In this document: piece after piece, positions 19,260 through 28,917 of the stretch
How the letters are laid out: every line of letters starts with the position of its first letter
How positions within the stretch are numbered: the first letter of the stretch is position 1
Assembly (NCBI RefSeq): GCF_002631205.1
Contig: NZ_PDLO01000001.1
Location: 62,001 to 126,000 of the forward strand
Origin: Neolewinella marina
Lineage (GTDB): Bacteria > Bacteroidota > Bacteroidia > Chitinophagales > Saprospiraceae
Reading direction: 5' to 3'
Length of the DNA stretch: 64,000 nucleotides
Notes under the pieces: model-generated
Databases searched by the model: none
What the model saw: only the letters and a program-made list of their open reading frames with translations
Told to the model about the DNA's origin: nothing
Translations under genes and position numbers: made by a program

Positions 19260-20018
19260 ATGAAACTCAAGCTCAAGATCTGGCGCGAGGGGGGAAAGTA
19301 CCCCAAAGGCCAGTTCGTCAGCTACGATATCGCCGGCGTCAATGACCACATGTCCTTCCTGGAGATGCTCGACGTCCTGAATGAACGACTGATCAGCGAG
19401 AAGGAAGACCCCATCGCCTTCGAGCACGACTGCCGCGAAGGGATCTGCGGAACCTGCTCCCTGGTCATTAACGGTTACCCCCACGGGCCGATGCAGCAGA
19501 CTACGGCCTGTCAGCTCCACATGCGGAACTTCCGCGACGGGGAGACCATCACCATCGAGCCCTGGCGTTCGCGGTCCTTCCCGATCGTCAAGGACCTCGT
19601 GGTCAACCGTGACGCCTTTGACCGCATCATCCAGGCCGGTGGGTACATCAGCGTGGATACCGGTCAGGCCCAGGACGGCAACGCCATTCCCATCGAAAAG
19701 GACCAGGCCAGCCACGCCTTCGACGCCGCTACCTGTATCGGCTGCGGTGCCTGCGTGGCCGCCTGCCCCAATGCCTCAGCCATGCTGTTCGTCGGTGCCA
19801 AGGTGAGCCACCTGGCCCAGATGCCCCAGGGCAAGGTTGAAGCCGCCACCCGCGCCCAGCGCATGGTAGCCCAGCACGACGCCGAAGGGTTCGGCCGCTG
19901 CTCCAACATCACGGCCTGCGAGGCGGAATGCCCCAAAGGCATCAGCGTAGAGCATATCGCCCGCCTCAACCGGGAGTACATCGCTTCTACCCTCGGCAGC
20001 GAAAAGATCGCCAACTAA
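19260..20018 (+). CDS. sdhB: Succinate dehydrogenase iron-sulfur subunit
   Basis: About 252 residues from the ATG at 19260; a TTG at 19251 adds three residues. CREGICGTC with a later Cys holds [2Fe-2S], [12 protein letters not shown] holds [4Fe-4S], and the [15 protein letters not shown] region holds [3Fe-4S]. It relays electrons from FAD in SdhA to the haems in SdhC. Its stop codon TAA directly abuts the stop of the convergent lipoprotein gene (TAATTA at 20016-20021). Confidence 0.96.
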   Translation: MKLKLKIWREGGKYPKGQFVSYDIAGVNDHMSFLEMLDVLNERLISEKEDPIAFEHDCREGICGTCSLVINGYPHGPMQQTTACQLHMRNFRDGETITIEPWRSRSFPIVKDLVVNRDAFDRIIQAGGYISVDTGQAQDGNAIPIEKDQASHAFDAATCIGCGACVAACPNASAMLFVGAKVSHLAQMPQGKVEAATRAQRMVAQHDAEGFGRCSNITACEAECPKGISVEHIARLNREYIASTLGSEKIAN

Positions 20019-20591
20019 TTACCGGCCCCGGAAGGTGTAGGTGATGGTGTAGGAGAAAGACGGCAGGATCAGGTTGTTTTCTACCCGCCGCGACTGCCGC
20101 ACCACCAGCCGTTCGTCGTCAAGTTCTACTACCTCGTACTCCGAGGATTCCGACCGGGCGTCATCCGTCAGCGTAAGACGGGTAACCGAGAAATCGGTCG
20201 AATAACGCTTCAGGTCAAAACCTGCCAGTACATGGGGCGGGCTGTTCTCCGGACAGTCCGCCCCGTTTTTTATGAGGACCACCCATCCGGCGTCGAAGAA
20301 CAGCACGTCGTCGCGCTCGCAGTCTTCCACCCCGGTGACGGCGGCAATGCGGACATCATAATTGCCGCGGATTTCCTCCCGCGTGAGTCCGGACTTCTCC
20401 ACCGTAGAGTCCGGGAGGGCCGTTACCGCTGCGGTCACCCTTTCGGCAAAATCACTTTCAACGGAAACCAGCTGCCACCCATCGAAGCGGCTGAGCTGGT
20501 TGACGGGTGCCACCGGGGCATCATCGTCCTGACAAGCCGTGGTAAGCAGCAGAATAAAGAGGAGGAAAAACAGCGACAGGTTACTTTTCAT
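20019..20591 (-). CDS. Hypothetical lipoprotein (lipocalin-like)
   Basis: 190 residues. The lipoprotein signal ends at Cys20 (LTTACQDDD), with Asp after Cys. The remainder is beta-rich with FDGWQLVSVESD at the start, two Cys about 20 residues apart (CERDD, DCPEN) and an alternating C-terminal strand SYTITYTF. The layout resembles the small lipocalin-like lipoproteins common in Bacteroidota; no function can be assigned. A TACCTTCG box lies about 22 nt upstream of the ATG. The end abuts sdhB with no spacer. Confidence 0.75.
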   Translation of the reverse strand: MKSNLSLFFLLFILLLTTACQDDDAPVAPVNQLSRFDGWQLVSVESDFAERVTAAVTALPDSTVEKSGLTREEIRGNYDVRIAAVTGVEDCERDDVLFFDAGWVVLIKNGADCPENSPPHVLAGFDLKRYSTDFSVTRLTLTDDARSESSEYEVVELDDERLVVRQSRRVENNLILPSFSYTITYTFRGR

Positions 20592-20842
20592 TTTGGCGGG
20601 GATTAATGGGAAACGAAGGTACGTCAGCGTACCCTGAAGCCATAGACCCGACGTACCCGGGCGGCCCGCTTACAGCCGGGACATGAGTCGTACCATTTCA
20701 ATAGCCGGTGGGGTAACAGATGCCTGGTCCGAGAACATCGGGCTATAGGTCATCCCGGCTATGTCCCTGTCGATAAATAATATTCAGGGTCGAGTACTAT
20801 CCCCCGTATCTTATATCACTTTCTCAAACTTGATGCTCTCCC

Positions 20843-22270
20843 ATGGACCTCCAATACTTAGAAGAGAACCTGTCGGGGAGAATGGTGTGCCCCGGATCCC
20901 CTCAATATCAGGAAAGCTGTCGGTTGTTTAATGACTTGTATCCTACCTACCCCAAGGTGGTGGTGTACGCCGCCCATGAACCGGATATCTGGCACTGCCT
21001 GCACTTTGCGCGATCGCACGACCTGACTACCGTGGTCCGGGCAGGTGGACACAGCATGGCTGGGTATTCGGTATGCGAAGGATTGGTGATCGACGTGAGC
21101 GGGCTAAACCGTGTTACGGTGGACACCGAAAGCAGCACCGCCGTAGTGCAGGCGGGAACCAAGATATATGAATTGGAGGCTGCGCTGGAAGCCGAAGGTT
21201 TCCACGTACCCGGGGGCGGCTGCCCTACCGTCGCCGTGGCCGGATACATGATGGGCGGGGGCTACGGTTTCACCTCCCGGTACTTCGGGCTCAATTGCGA
21301 CAACGTATTGTCGGCCAGGGTCATGCTGGCCGACGGCACCATCGTCAGAGCAAGCGCGGAAGAAAACGGAGATCTGTTCTGGGCCCTCCGCGGCGGAGGT
21401 GGTGGCAACTTCGGGGTACTCCTCGATATTACTTACCGGGTGCACGGGCTGGGGAAACTGCACGGGCTGCGGCTGGAATGGTCCCTCCAACGCACGATGC
21501 AGCGCCGGGAAGCGGCCGCCGCCCTTTTCCTGATTCAGGAGCGGTTCCTCCCGTCCCACGCCTACCCCCAGTTGGGCATGCAATTGCTGATTCAAACGGA
21601 CCCCGACGGCGGGGGAAAGAAGTTGATTGCCTGCCTTACCTGGGTGGGCCAGCGGAGCGGACTGGACGAGGCGGTTGCCCCCCTGTTGGCACTGCCGGGC
21701 ACCAATGTCACCCTGTCTCTCCACGCGGGGTACTCGGAAGTGAATGCCCGACTACTGTCCAAAATGGAGGCTATCCCCCCGGGCATCCGGGCTTATTGCT
21801 GCAGTCACTACGTAGATCAGGCCCTCGATCTGCCGCAAATGGAGGCCTTGCTGGACTTCTACGTCGCTTCCGTGCCGAATGCCTTCGCGATCGTCGCCAT
21901 GGAATGCTACGGGGGTAAGATCAACACCGTACCCTCCGACGCCACCGCCTTCTACCACCGCGAGGCGCTGTTTGACATCTTCGCCTTCGGCTTTTTTACT
22001 GATGAACCCGAAGAACAGCAGTCCCTGGCCCACAACTGGATAGCCCAACTCAATGACTTTCTGCAGCCGATCGGCAACGGTCACGCGTATCAGAATTACC
22101 CCAGCCGGGAACTGCCCAACCATGCGTGGGCCTACTGGGGGCCAAATTACCCACAGCTTCAGCGGATCAAGCGCAAATACGATCCGGACCAATTCTTTCG
22201 CTACGGACAGGCCATTGACGGCCGCGGTGCCACTGAGCGCACGACCTCTCCCCTCTACACCGGTCCCTAA
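20843..22270 (+). CDS. FAD-binding oxidoreductase, berberine-bridge-enzyme type with bicovalent flavin motifs
   Basis: 475 residues. An N-terminal PCMH-type FAD-binding domain (about 35-210) is followed by a substrate domain and a C-terminal BBE segment (NYPSRELPNHAWAYWG, KRKYDPDQFFRYGQAI). His70 in RAGGHS and Cys127 in GGGCPTVAVAG are the two residues that attach FAD in bicovalent members of the family. There is no signal peptide, so it appears cytoplasmic. Such enzymes oxidise sugars, alkaloids or other secondary metabolites with O2; the substrate here is unknown. The next gene begins 11 nt downstream, and the third gene of the run resembles part of VioB. Confidence 0.9.
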   Translation: MDLQYLEENLSGRMVCPGSPQYQESCRLFNDLYPTYPKVVVYAAHEPDIWHCLHFARSHDLTTVVRAGGHSMAGYSVCEGLVIDVSGLNRVTVDTESSTAVVQAGTKIYELEAALEAEGFHVPGGGCPTVAVAGYMMGGGYGFTSRYFGLNCDNVLSARVMLADGTIVRASAEENGDLFWALRGGGGGNFGVLLDITYRVHGLGKLHGLRLEWSLQRTMQRREAAAALFLIQERFLPSHAYPQLGMQLLIQTDPDGGGKKLIACLTWVGQRSGLDEAVAPLLALPGTNVTLSLHAGYSEVNARLLSKMEAIPPGIRAYCCSHYVDQALDLPQMEALLDFYVASVPNAFAIVAMECYGGKINTVPSDATAFYHREALFDIFAFGFFTDEPEEQQSLAHNWIAQLNDFLQPIGNGHAYQNYPSRELPNHAWAYWGPNYPQLQRIKRKYDPDQFFRYGQAIDGRGATERTTSPLYTGP

Positions 22271-22281
22271 CCCTTCCAGCC

Positions 22282-24300
22282 ATGCGGCGCCAAGCCCTCC
22301 TCCTGCTGTTTTCCCTCGCGTGGCTCGCCGTGGCGGGCGGCCAACCCATTGTGGTGTCGAATGATGGACACCGGCAGCAGCTGGAAGACGGGGTGCAGTA
22401 CTTCATCGATACTTCAACCAACCTTACCTCCGCCGGGGCGGTGAACCAATCCTTCCGTTCACCCCTCTCCTACCCGCTGAATTTCAGCATGATCAATTAC
22501 CCGGTCTGGATTCGGTTTAGCCTGATTTCACCATCCGCGCGAACAGTCATTCTGGAGCTGACTGACCCCTCCCTGGAATTGATTGAAGTGTATGAGGGTA
22601 CCGACGCCCAAAATTTGCAGCGGATGTTCAAGGGGGGATTTGAGGAACCCTTTCACGAAAAGTTGATTCCTACCAACCGCTGGCTGTTCCCCCTGGAATT
22701 GAAGGCCGGGGAGGAAAAGACCTACCTCATCCGAGTGCACACCAGTTTCCCCCTGAAGGTACCTCTGAGCATTAGTGGGGAGCAGCAGTACATCCCCGAG
22801 GTGGCCAGGTTCAACCTGTTGTGGGGACTATACCTGGGCATTCTGGTGTTTGCCCTTCTGTATAACCTCTTCCTGCTGTTCAGCATCCGTGAAAGGATTT
22901 ACCTGTATTACTGCTGCTACGTCTTCTTTGGCTCGGTTTTTTACGCCGGATTACAGGGGTACACCTTCCAGTACATATGGCCCGATTTACCGCAATTGAA
23001 CCGCTACCTGCCAATCCTGATTTGCCTCACCCACCTGTCGGTATTCCTGTTCTCGATCACCTTTCTGCAGATCACCCGCCGCAACCGGTTTGCCTTTTAC
23101 GGCGGGTGGTCGCTGATGGGATTGTTCGTGGTGGCGATCGTCATTAACCTCACGGGCCGCTACGGAGTCACCGTGATCATGGCCCAGTCGCTCAGCCTGG
23201 TAACTTCCCTGTACTACCTGTACCTGGCCACTTTCGCGCTACTGCGGCGGGTGCCCAATGCCCGCTTCTTTGCGCTGGGGTGGGTACAGTTTCTGGTCAT
23301 GGTCGTAGTGTACATCCTGGCCGACAACGGCCTCATTGCCAGTACTCCCTTTACCACCCATTCCCTGTTTGTCGGGAATGCACTTGAGGTACTGCTGTTT
23401 TCCTACGCCCTGGCCGCCCGCGTGAACTACCTCAAAGCGAGCAACGACGAAAAGCAGGAGGAGATCATCCGGCAACTCGAAGCCAATCACCGCCTGCAGC
23501 AGGTGGCCAACGACAAGCTGGAACGGCTGGTCACGGAACGCACCATCGAAGTCATCGAGCAGCGCAACGAAGCGGTCAAGCAACGCAACCTGAGCGACGC
23601 GCTGCTGCTCAACATCCTTCCGGAAGAAACGGCCCGGGAACTGAAGGCCACCGGCACCGCCCATGCCCAGTACTTCGAGAGCGTTTCCGTCCTTTTCACC
23701 GACGTGGTAGACTTCACGGTGTACACGGCCCGGATGTCCCCGAAGAAGTTGGTCGCCGAGATCAATACCCTGTTCACCGCCTTTGACCACATCGCCTGCA
23801 AGCACGGCATCGAAAAGATCAAGACCATCGGCGATTGCTACATGGCCGCGGCCGGCCTGCCTACCCCCTGTCCCGACCATGCCCTGAGAATAACCCGGGC
23901 GGCCCTCGACATGCAGGCCTACACGGCCCGGCAGGCGCGGCGGCGGCTGAGGGAAGGCAAGGAGCCCCTGCTGATCCGGATCGGCATTGCCAGTGGCCCC
24001 GTGGTCGCCGGCGTGGTAGGTCACCTCAAGTTCGCCTACGACATCTGGGGGTCCACCGTCAACCTCGCCAGCCGCATGGAAGCCCACGGCGTCATCGGAC
24101 AGATCAACATCAGTCAGTCTACCCGCGACCTGATCGCTACTCACTTCCACTGCAGCAGTCGGGGCAGGGTGGCCGCAAAGGGCCTCGGCGAGCTGGATAT
24201 GTACCTCGTGGGCAGCCCCTTCAGCGCCAACGGCAGCCGCCACGCCGCCCGGTCTGATGCCGACGACGACAATCCGAACCTGATACCCATCACCACCTGA
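22282..24300 (+). CDS. 7TMR-DISM membrane-bound adenylyl cyclase (class III)
   Basis: 672 residues. Order: signal peptide (about 1-21), extracytoplasmic 7TMR-DISM sensor domain (about 25-170, jelly-roll, carbohydrate-binding-like), seven membrane helices (about 180-390), a coiled coil (about 395-445), and a class III cyclase domain (about 460-640). Metal-binding Asp474 (LFTDVVDF) and Asp518 (TIGDCY) are present. Lys514 and Asp587 (YDIWGSTVNLASRM) are the adenine-specifying pair, so cAMP is the expected product. It sits between the FAD oxidase and the VioB-like gene with an 11-nt gap upstream and 38 nt downstream, so it may sense a ligand linked to them (inference). Confidence 0.9.
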   Translation: MRRQALLLLFSLAWLAVAGGQPIVVSNDGHRQQLEDGVQYFIDTSTNLTSAGAVNQSFRSPLSYPLNFSMINYPVWIRFSLISPSARTVILELTDPSLELIEVYEGTDAQNLQRMFKGGFEEPFHEKLIPTNRWLFPLELKAGEEKTYLIRVHTSFPLKVPLSISGEQQYIPEVARFNLLWGLYLGILVFALLYNLFLLFSIRERIYLYYCCYVFFGSVFYAGLQGYTFQYIWPDLPQLNRYLPILICLTHLSVFLFSITFLQITRRNRFAFYGGWSLMGLFVVAIVINLTGRYGVTVIMAQSLSLVTSLYYLYLATFALLRRVPNARFFALGWVQFLVMVVVYILADNGLIASTPFTTHSLFVGNALEVLLFSYALAARVNYLKASNDEKQEEIIRQLEANHRLQQVANDKLERLVTERTIEVIEQRNEAVKQRNLSDALLLNILPEETARELKATGTAHAQYFESVSVLFTDVVDFTVYTARMSPKKLVAEINTLFTAFDHIACKHGIEKIKTIGDCYMAAAGLPTPCPDHALRITRAALDMQAYTARQARRRLREGKEPLLIRIGIASGPVVAGVVGHLKFAYDIWGSTVNLASRMEAHGVIGQINISQSTRDLIATHFHCSSRGRVAAKGLGELDMYLVGSPFSANGSRHAARSDADDDNPNLIPITT

Positions 24301-24338
24301 GCCACTACCCCTTGGTCACCCACTAATTGCACCCATTC

Positions 24339-26501
24339 ATGGCACTTTTCGATTTACCCCGCCTCCATTTCCGCGGTACGGCGGAGATCAATCCGTCTAC
24401 CCTGAACAATTCCGCCACCTGGCCCCTGGTACTGTATGACACCATTCGTTCCGAGCCATTCCTTCCCCCCCGATTATACTTCCACAGTCGGGAAACCATT
24501 CTGAACGTCCGGGCGGACATCAGCCCTACCCCTCATGAAGATCCCACCAATGGATTCTTCTATATCGAGATTGAGGTTCTTAAAGACGTCGCAGAGGTGC
24601 ACAAGTGGTGCAAAAAGCGCCTGTGCCACAACCAATCGGCCGTCGATTGGCAATACCGACCCTATTACGATGCAGTCGTTCTGCTCTACCAAAATCAATC
24701 GTGTCACGAATTTCCGCCGCTCAAAGTCCCTCTCTTGGATCAGCCCCCCGCCTACTGGAATATGTTCGGGGATATGAGCGTGACCCTGTCCACCGTGGAT
24801 GCCGTGGGTGTGCAGCGGCTGGAAGACTCGAAGGGTGGTTCGCGGGTGGTAGAATACGAAAAGGATGATCCGGAGGCTCCGGCGGTTGTCCAGCAACTGA
24901 TGAATCTCCGGTTGGATTTTCATTCTCCCGCTGCCAGAACCAAGAAGGCGGTGATCTGCGACACCATCGGTAATCAGGCCATTCACACCTACATTTTCTG
25001 TTCCGGTCTCCAACTCACCAATCGGAGGACTGGCGCCGATATCCTGCGGGGTACGCCCTTCCGGTTCGCTCCCCTCTCTTTCGGAGCCTGGAAGGTACTG
25101 GCTGGCCTGAAGCCGCCGATGGCCTCAGCCGCCCGTTTCTGTTCCGCCATCCCCCTGGAGGAAATGGAGGTTTTTTCCGAGGAGTTGAAATCGTTTCTGG
25201 AAGGTTCCGACGAGCGTGAGCTTCGGGGAGTGTTCGTATCACTTACGCTGGAGCAGACCCTACAAAACCGGGACCCGGAATACTACGAAACGCACGGAGA
25301 CCGGGCGAAACCGGCGAAGTCCACCGTAGTCGCCACCCTGGCCCCCTGGTACGCGGGCGACCTGCGGTCCAACGTACTGGGTCGCCAGCTGGCCACCTTC
25401 AACGCCGCGCCGCCATCACACAAGACGGAATCTCTCCCCCTGGGCACCATGATGTCCGGTATCAGGGAGTTTGCGGACGGGTCGGGGCTCTTTTCCGTCG
25501 ACCTGGCGGCTACCTGGCCGGAACGGATGGAGCAATCCGCCAGCGGGGTGCGGCAGTTTTCTACCTACGGACTCGGGGAGATGAGCTTCCGGTATGGCGA
25601 TGATCTGCGGGACGAGTTCTTTAACATCACGGTCAACGAAGCAGTCGCTCCACTGGATTCAGTATTCGCCCGGGGTAGCCTGTTCGACTGCTTCCTCAGC
25701 AAAGGGCAGGTAGCAAAACTCAAGGACGAAGCGATCAGGGTGTACCTGGGTGAAGACCTGCTGTTTCGGGAGACCGACTACTACATCACCTCCGACACCA
25801 AAGGACTGTTCGGGGAGGCGGGGGAAGCACCACAGGCCGGGTACCGGGTGTACGACGCACAGCGAGAACCCTGTATCCTCCGCATTCTCCAACGTGGACA
25901 GCCGGTAATCCGGCCGATCGATGTTCATATGGGCGTGTACCGCGCGCCGGGCACGGGCAATAACCCCCTGGGCCCGGTCGACCGCCAGGAGGTGCTCACG
26001 CTTAAGGATGGCGACGCCGTTCCCCTGGTCAACAATGCCCTGCGGCCGGAAGATACCGGCATCTACTACTTCGCCTACGACGGTCAGTACGCCGACAACC
26101 GGATTCCCCCGTTCGCTATCGCCAGGAAAGGTTACACCATCCAGGATACCAGTGCTTTTGTCACCCTGAACGTGGTAAACAACAAGGACTACTCCCGCTA
26201 CCTCTCATCCGCAAACTGGAACCGTTCGCCCCCCACCTGGGAAGTGGTGTACCAGGAGGTCTTCAAGCTGTACCATATCCTGTTCCCCGCGATGGGCAAA
26301 GTGATTCCCTTCGAGCAGGGCGTATACGAAGACCCGTACGTGAGGGAGCAGGTGGTGGCTCTGACGGACCCCGCCTTGTGGAATCGCGTCACTTACATGC
26401 CGCCCAACCGGATCCTGAGCAAGAGCCAGCGGGAACTTATCCTGGCGTGGTCGGCCTACGTGCAGCAGAGGGACAATCCTAATTCGGACTATCCCACCTG
26501 A
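24339..26501 (+). CDS. VioB/RebD N-terminal-domain-like protein lacking the ferritin-like half
   Basis: 720 residues from the ATG at 24339 (a TTG at 24327 adds four). The N-terminus FDLPRLHFRGTAEINPSTLNN closely resembles the start of VioB (DFPRIHFRG..RVN.PTAN). The last 80 residues (FKLYHILFPAMGKVIPFEQ, then YMPPNRILSKSQRELILAW) resemble the segment that ends the N-terminal half of VioB (YELVYPFMSDKVFSLAD, YYMPSTRELSAPKARLFL). These comparisons are from memory, not from a search. In VioB/RebD a ferritin-like iminophenyl-pyruvate dimer synthase domain follows; here the protein stops before it. No signal peptide. It ends 7 nt from the convergent TonB-like gene. Function unknown. Confidence 0.65.
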   Translation: MALFDLPRLHFRGTAEINPSTLNNSATWPLVLYDTIRSEPFLPPRLYFHSRETILNVRADISPTPHEDPTNGFFYIEIEVLKDVAEVHKWCKKRLCHNQSAVDWQYRPYYDAVVLLYQNQSCHEFPPLKVPLLDQPPAYWNMFGDMSVTLSTVDAVGVQRLEDSKGGSRVVEYEKDDPEAPAVVQQLMNLRLDFHSPAARTKKAVICDTIGNQAIHTYIFCSGLQLTNRRTGADILRGTPFRFAPLSFGAWKVLAGLKPPMASAARFCSAIPLEEMEVFSEELKSFLEGSDERELRGVFVSLTLEQTLQNRDPEYYETHGDRAKPAKSTVVATLAPWYAGDLRSNVLGRQLATFNAAPPSHKTESLPLGTMMSGIREFADGSGLFSVDLAATWPERMEQSASGVRQFSTYGLGEMSFRYGDDLRDEFFNITVNEAVAPLDSVFARGSLFDCFLSKGQVAKLKDEAIRVYLGEDLLFRETDYYITSDTKGLFGEAGEAPQAGYRVYDAQREPCILRILQRGQPVIRPIDVHMGVYRAPGTGNNPLGPVDRQEVLTLKDGDAVPLVNNALRPEDTGIYYFAYDGQYADNRIPPFAIARKGYTIQDTSAFVTLNVVNNKDYSRYLSSANWNRSPPTWEVVYQEVFKLYHILFPAMGKVIPFEQGVYEDPYVREQVVALTDPALWNRVTYMPPNRILSKSQRELILAWSAYVQQRDNPNSDYPT

Positions 26502-26508
26502 AGGCCGG

Positions 26509-27480
26509 CTACTGCACCTTGAAGTTGTAGCTGATCCGGCCACACTGTTCGGCCGGGGCCATGGGGTTGGCGGCGAAGCGCCAGCGGCGGGCGTTCTTGG
26601 TGGCCGCGGCTACCAGGGTGGGATCGGCCGTGCTGCTGCCGTTCTGGGTGTAGTTGGCTTTGGTAATTTCACCGTCGGGATTCACGCAGACTTCTACGAC
26701 TACCGTGCCGGACACCTGGCTGTTTTCCTGTACCGGCGGGCTGGCCAGTACCCCGCGGCCACCCAGGCCACCACTTACCCGGCCACTGCCGGTGGAGATG
26801 CCGCTCAGGCGGTCGGCGTTGGGGTCGCCGTCGTCGACGCCCTGGTTACCGGGCCGGCCGGTATTTCCGTTGCCACTGCCCTGTCCGAAGGCTCCCCCGA
26901 GTTGTCCCTTGAGGGCATCGGCTTCGGCCTGCCGGCGGCGTTCGGCTTCTTCGGCGGCGCGCTTGGCGGCGGCAGCGGCTTCCTGCTGACGGCGGCGCTC
27001 GGCGGCTTCTTCCTGCTGGCGACGGCGTTCGGCGGCCTCCTCCTGCTGCCGGCGGCGTTGCTCGGCATCGGCTTCCTGGCGCTGGCGGCGCTGCTCAGCC
27101 TGGCGGGCGGCTTCTTCGCGGGCCTTCTGCTTGCGCAGGGCTACCTCGGCCGGATCTTCGGTCACTACTACGTCGCGCTGCTGGGGAGCGGGGGTAGGAT
27201 CCGCGGCGGGCGGCGGGGGGGGCGGCGGGTCCGCGGGTGCCGGGGGCGTAGGCGTGACCTCCTTCACCTCGGGTTGTACGGGGGCGGCGGCGTTCTCCTC
27301 CCCCTGCCCCATATCCACGAAGCCCAGGTTCACCAGGATACCGGGCTGTCCCGGGGGTGGGTTCTGGAAGAAGAAAATGGGCCAGATCAGCAGTACCAGG
27401 ATCAGCACCGTTCCGATGCCGGCCGTGATCTTTCCGGTGCGGTCGCCGCGGATTTCGCTTTCAGTGAGGGTCCTGTTCAT
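26509..27480 (-). CDS. TonB-like energy-transducer protein with long coiled coil
   Basis: 323 residues. A single membrane anchor (about 18-38) is followed by a proline-rich stretch (about 75-100), a Gln/Arg/Glu/Ala coiled coil of repeated ERRRQQEEAA units (about 115-190) as in TolA, a Gly/Asn-rich linker, and a C-terminal TonB-type domain (GTVVVEVCVNPDGEITKANY, ARRWRFAANP). It would couple proton-motive force to outer-membrane receptors such as the SusC-type transporter, but no exbB or exbD lies next to it. The repeats explain the open overlapping frames in this stretch. It is convergent with the VioB-like gene. Confidence 0.85.
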   Translation of the reverse strand: MNRTLTESEIRGDRTGKITAGIGTVLILVLLIWPIFFFQNPPPGQPGILVNLGFVDMGQGEENAAAPVQPEVKEVTPTPPAPADPPPPPPPAADPTPAPQQRDVVVTEDPAEVALRKQKAREEAARQAEQRRQRQEADAEQRRRQQEEAAERRRQQEEAAERRRQQEAAAAAKRAAEEAERRRQAEADALKGQLGGAFGQGSGNGNTGRPGNQGVDDGDPNADRLSGISTGSGRVSGGLGGRGVLASPPVQENSQVSGTVVVEVCVNPDGEITKANYTQNGSSTADPTLVAAATKNARRWRFAANPMAPAEQCGRISYNFKVQ

Positions 27481-27603
27481 GTCCTTTGTTTCTAAGATGC
27501 AAAACTGCGATCGGCGGTATAATAGTGTGACAAATTTGACTTTTCGCGCGACCGGCCCCTGGTACTGGCGTAATTATGCGGCACCCGCGCGCGCCGCCCA
27601 AAA

Positions 27604-27954
27604 CTACGCGCGGCGGGCCTCCCAATATAGCCAACCGATGAGGACGAACTGCAGCAACAGCCGACCAGCGGCCACCGCCTTGGACCCGATGACGGGCCGG
27701 GGGCGCTGCAGGTCCACGACGTGGATGGGCAAAAAGAGGATCATCAATGCGGCCGCGGCGTACAGTCCGTACACCCGGGTGGCGGGCCAGAGCATGGCGA
27801 GCCCGATTACGATCTCCGCCAGTCCCCCCGCCGCGTTGGCCGCCGCCTTCGGCATCCAGTGTGGTATGATGGAATAGTAGAAGCGGGGGTTCACAAAGTG
27901 GTAAATACCAGCGGCTACCAGTACAACGGCAAAAGCATAGGCGATAAGGGTCAT
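27604..27954 (-). CDS. DoxX-like small membrane protein
   Basis: About 116 residues from the ATG at 27954 (a TTG at 27960 adds two). Four hydrophobic helices, with AAGIYHFVNPRFYYSIIP at the start and GGLAEIVIGLAMLWP in helix two, match the DoxX/MauE-like superfamily. The role of this subgroup is not established. It lies 6 nt after the DUF4421 stop on the same strand, so it is probably the last gene of the unit starting at 30205. Confidence 0.82.
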   Translation of the reverse strand: MTLIAYAFAVVLVAAGIYHFVNPRFYYSIIPHWMPKAAANAAGGLAEIVIGLAMLWPATRVYGLYAAAALMILFLPIHVVDLQRPRPVIGSKAVAAGRLLLQFVLIGWLYWEARRA

Positions 27955-27960
27955 GGGCAA

Positions 27961-28917
27961 TCAGTCTGCAACGTTAAACCGGTGGCCGATGGTAAGTTCG
28001 ATCCGGGTTTCATCCACCCGGGTATCCAGGTTTTCGGTATTGTCGATGCTGGGCAGGTAGGCCACGGTCAAGGCCGTGTAGTTGCGCCGGCCATTGTAGC
28101 CAAGGGCCAGCCGGCCCCGCACCCGCACGCTGACCATGTTCTTTTCAATCTGCCGGCTGGCCCCCCGCGGGTCATAGGTAATGAACCGCATCTCCGGCCC
28201 GGCCACCGCCAGCGGCGTTAGGAAGAAATCACGGGCAATCACAAAAGTGTGGGCGTACCCCAGGCCGGCTGTAATCTTGGACTGGGCATAACGCTCGATG
28301 ACCACCTCCCCCTGGCGGTTGAAGGGCAACCGCAGGCTGTCGGCCAGCAGCACCTGGCGGTTGATGGCCCCGCCAACCAGCAGCGACCCGGAGCTCTTGA
28401 GCTGGCGGCCGTGCTGTTTGAAGGATGATCCCAGGCTGAAGTGTCTGGAGTTCAGTACCCGGAAGCCGAAGACGAGCACGTTGAAGAAGCGGATGTCGTC
28501 GCGGAAAGAGACTTCCTCGTCAATCCGCCTTTGCTCGAAACCGATGGTGCGCCGGCCATTGGCGTTGAGGTAGAATTTGTCGCGGTAAAACTGGAGGTTG
28601 AGCCCCAGGGAGCGGGCGTTGCCGACCTCGCTGTCGGTACCCAAGTCGCTTACCGGGATGCTGAAGGTGTACCCCAGCCACTTGTACCGGCCGCCGAGCC
28701 GGAGGGCCAGGCCGCGGTTGGACAGTTTCAGGGTCTCCTCCTCCCCCACCAGGAAGGAAGCGGAGTTGTCGCGGTAGCGCAGCCCCCCGTTCACGCGGGT
28801 GCGGCTGCTAAAGGTCTCCACGAAAGTAGAATCAAACTGCGCAGGCAGGCAGCCGCCCCCTAGCAGAAGGTAGAACAGGCAAGCGCTTTGGATCCACCGA
28901 CGGGTCCTACTTTCCAT
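27961..28917 (-). CDS. DUF4421 family outer-membrane beta-barrel-like protein
   Basis: 318 residues with a signal peptide (ends LPAQ) and many alternating amphipathic strands (FYLNANGRRTIG, ITAGLGYAHTFV, NYTALTVAYLPS), ending in IELTIGHRFNVAD. Pattern and length fit DUF4421, a Bacteroidota family of predicted barrels with no known role. The ATG overlaps the end of the amidohydrolase gene by 11 nt, implying translational coupling. Confidence 0.75.
   Translation of the reverse strand: MESRTRRWIQSACLFYLLLGGGCLPAQFDSTFVETFSSRTRVNGGLRYRDNSASFLVGEEETLKLSNRGLALRLGGRYKWLGYTFSIPVSDLGTDSEVGNARSLGLNLQFYRDKFYLNANGRRTIGFEQRRIDEEVSFRDDIRFFNVLVFGFRVLNSRHFSLGSSFKQHGRQLKSSGSLLVGGAINRQVLLADSLRLPFNRQGEVVIERYAQSKITAGLGYAHTFVIARDFFLTPLAVAGPEMRFITYDPRGASRQIEKNMVSVRVRGRLALGYNGRRNYTALTVAYLPSIDNTENLDTRVDETRIELTIGHRFNVAD

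Noticed and set aside
26902-27495. Gly/Leu-rich plus-strand frame that looks like a membrane protein
   Set aside because: It is the complement of the TonB-like coiled-coil repeats, which produce Leu/Gly/Ala codons on the other strand.
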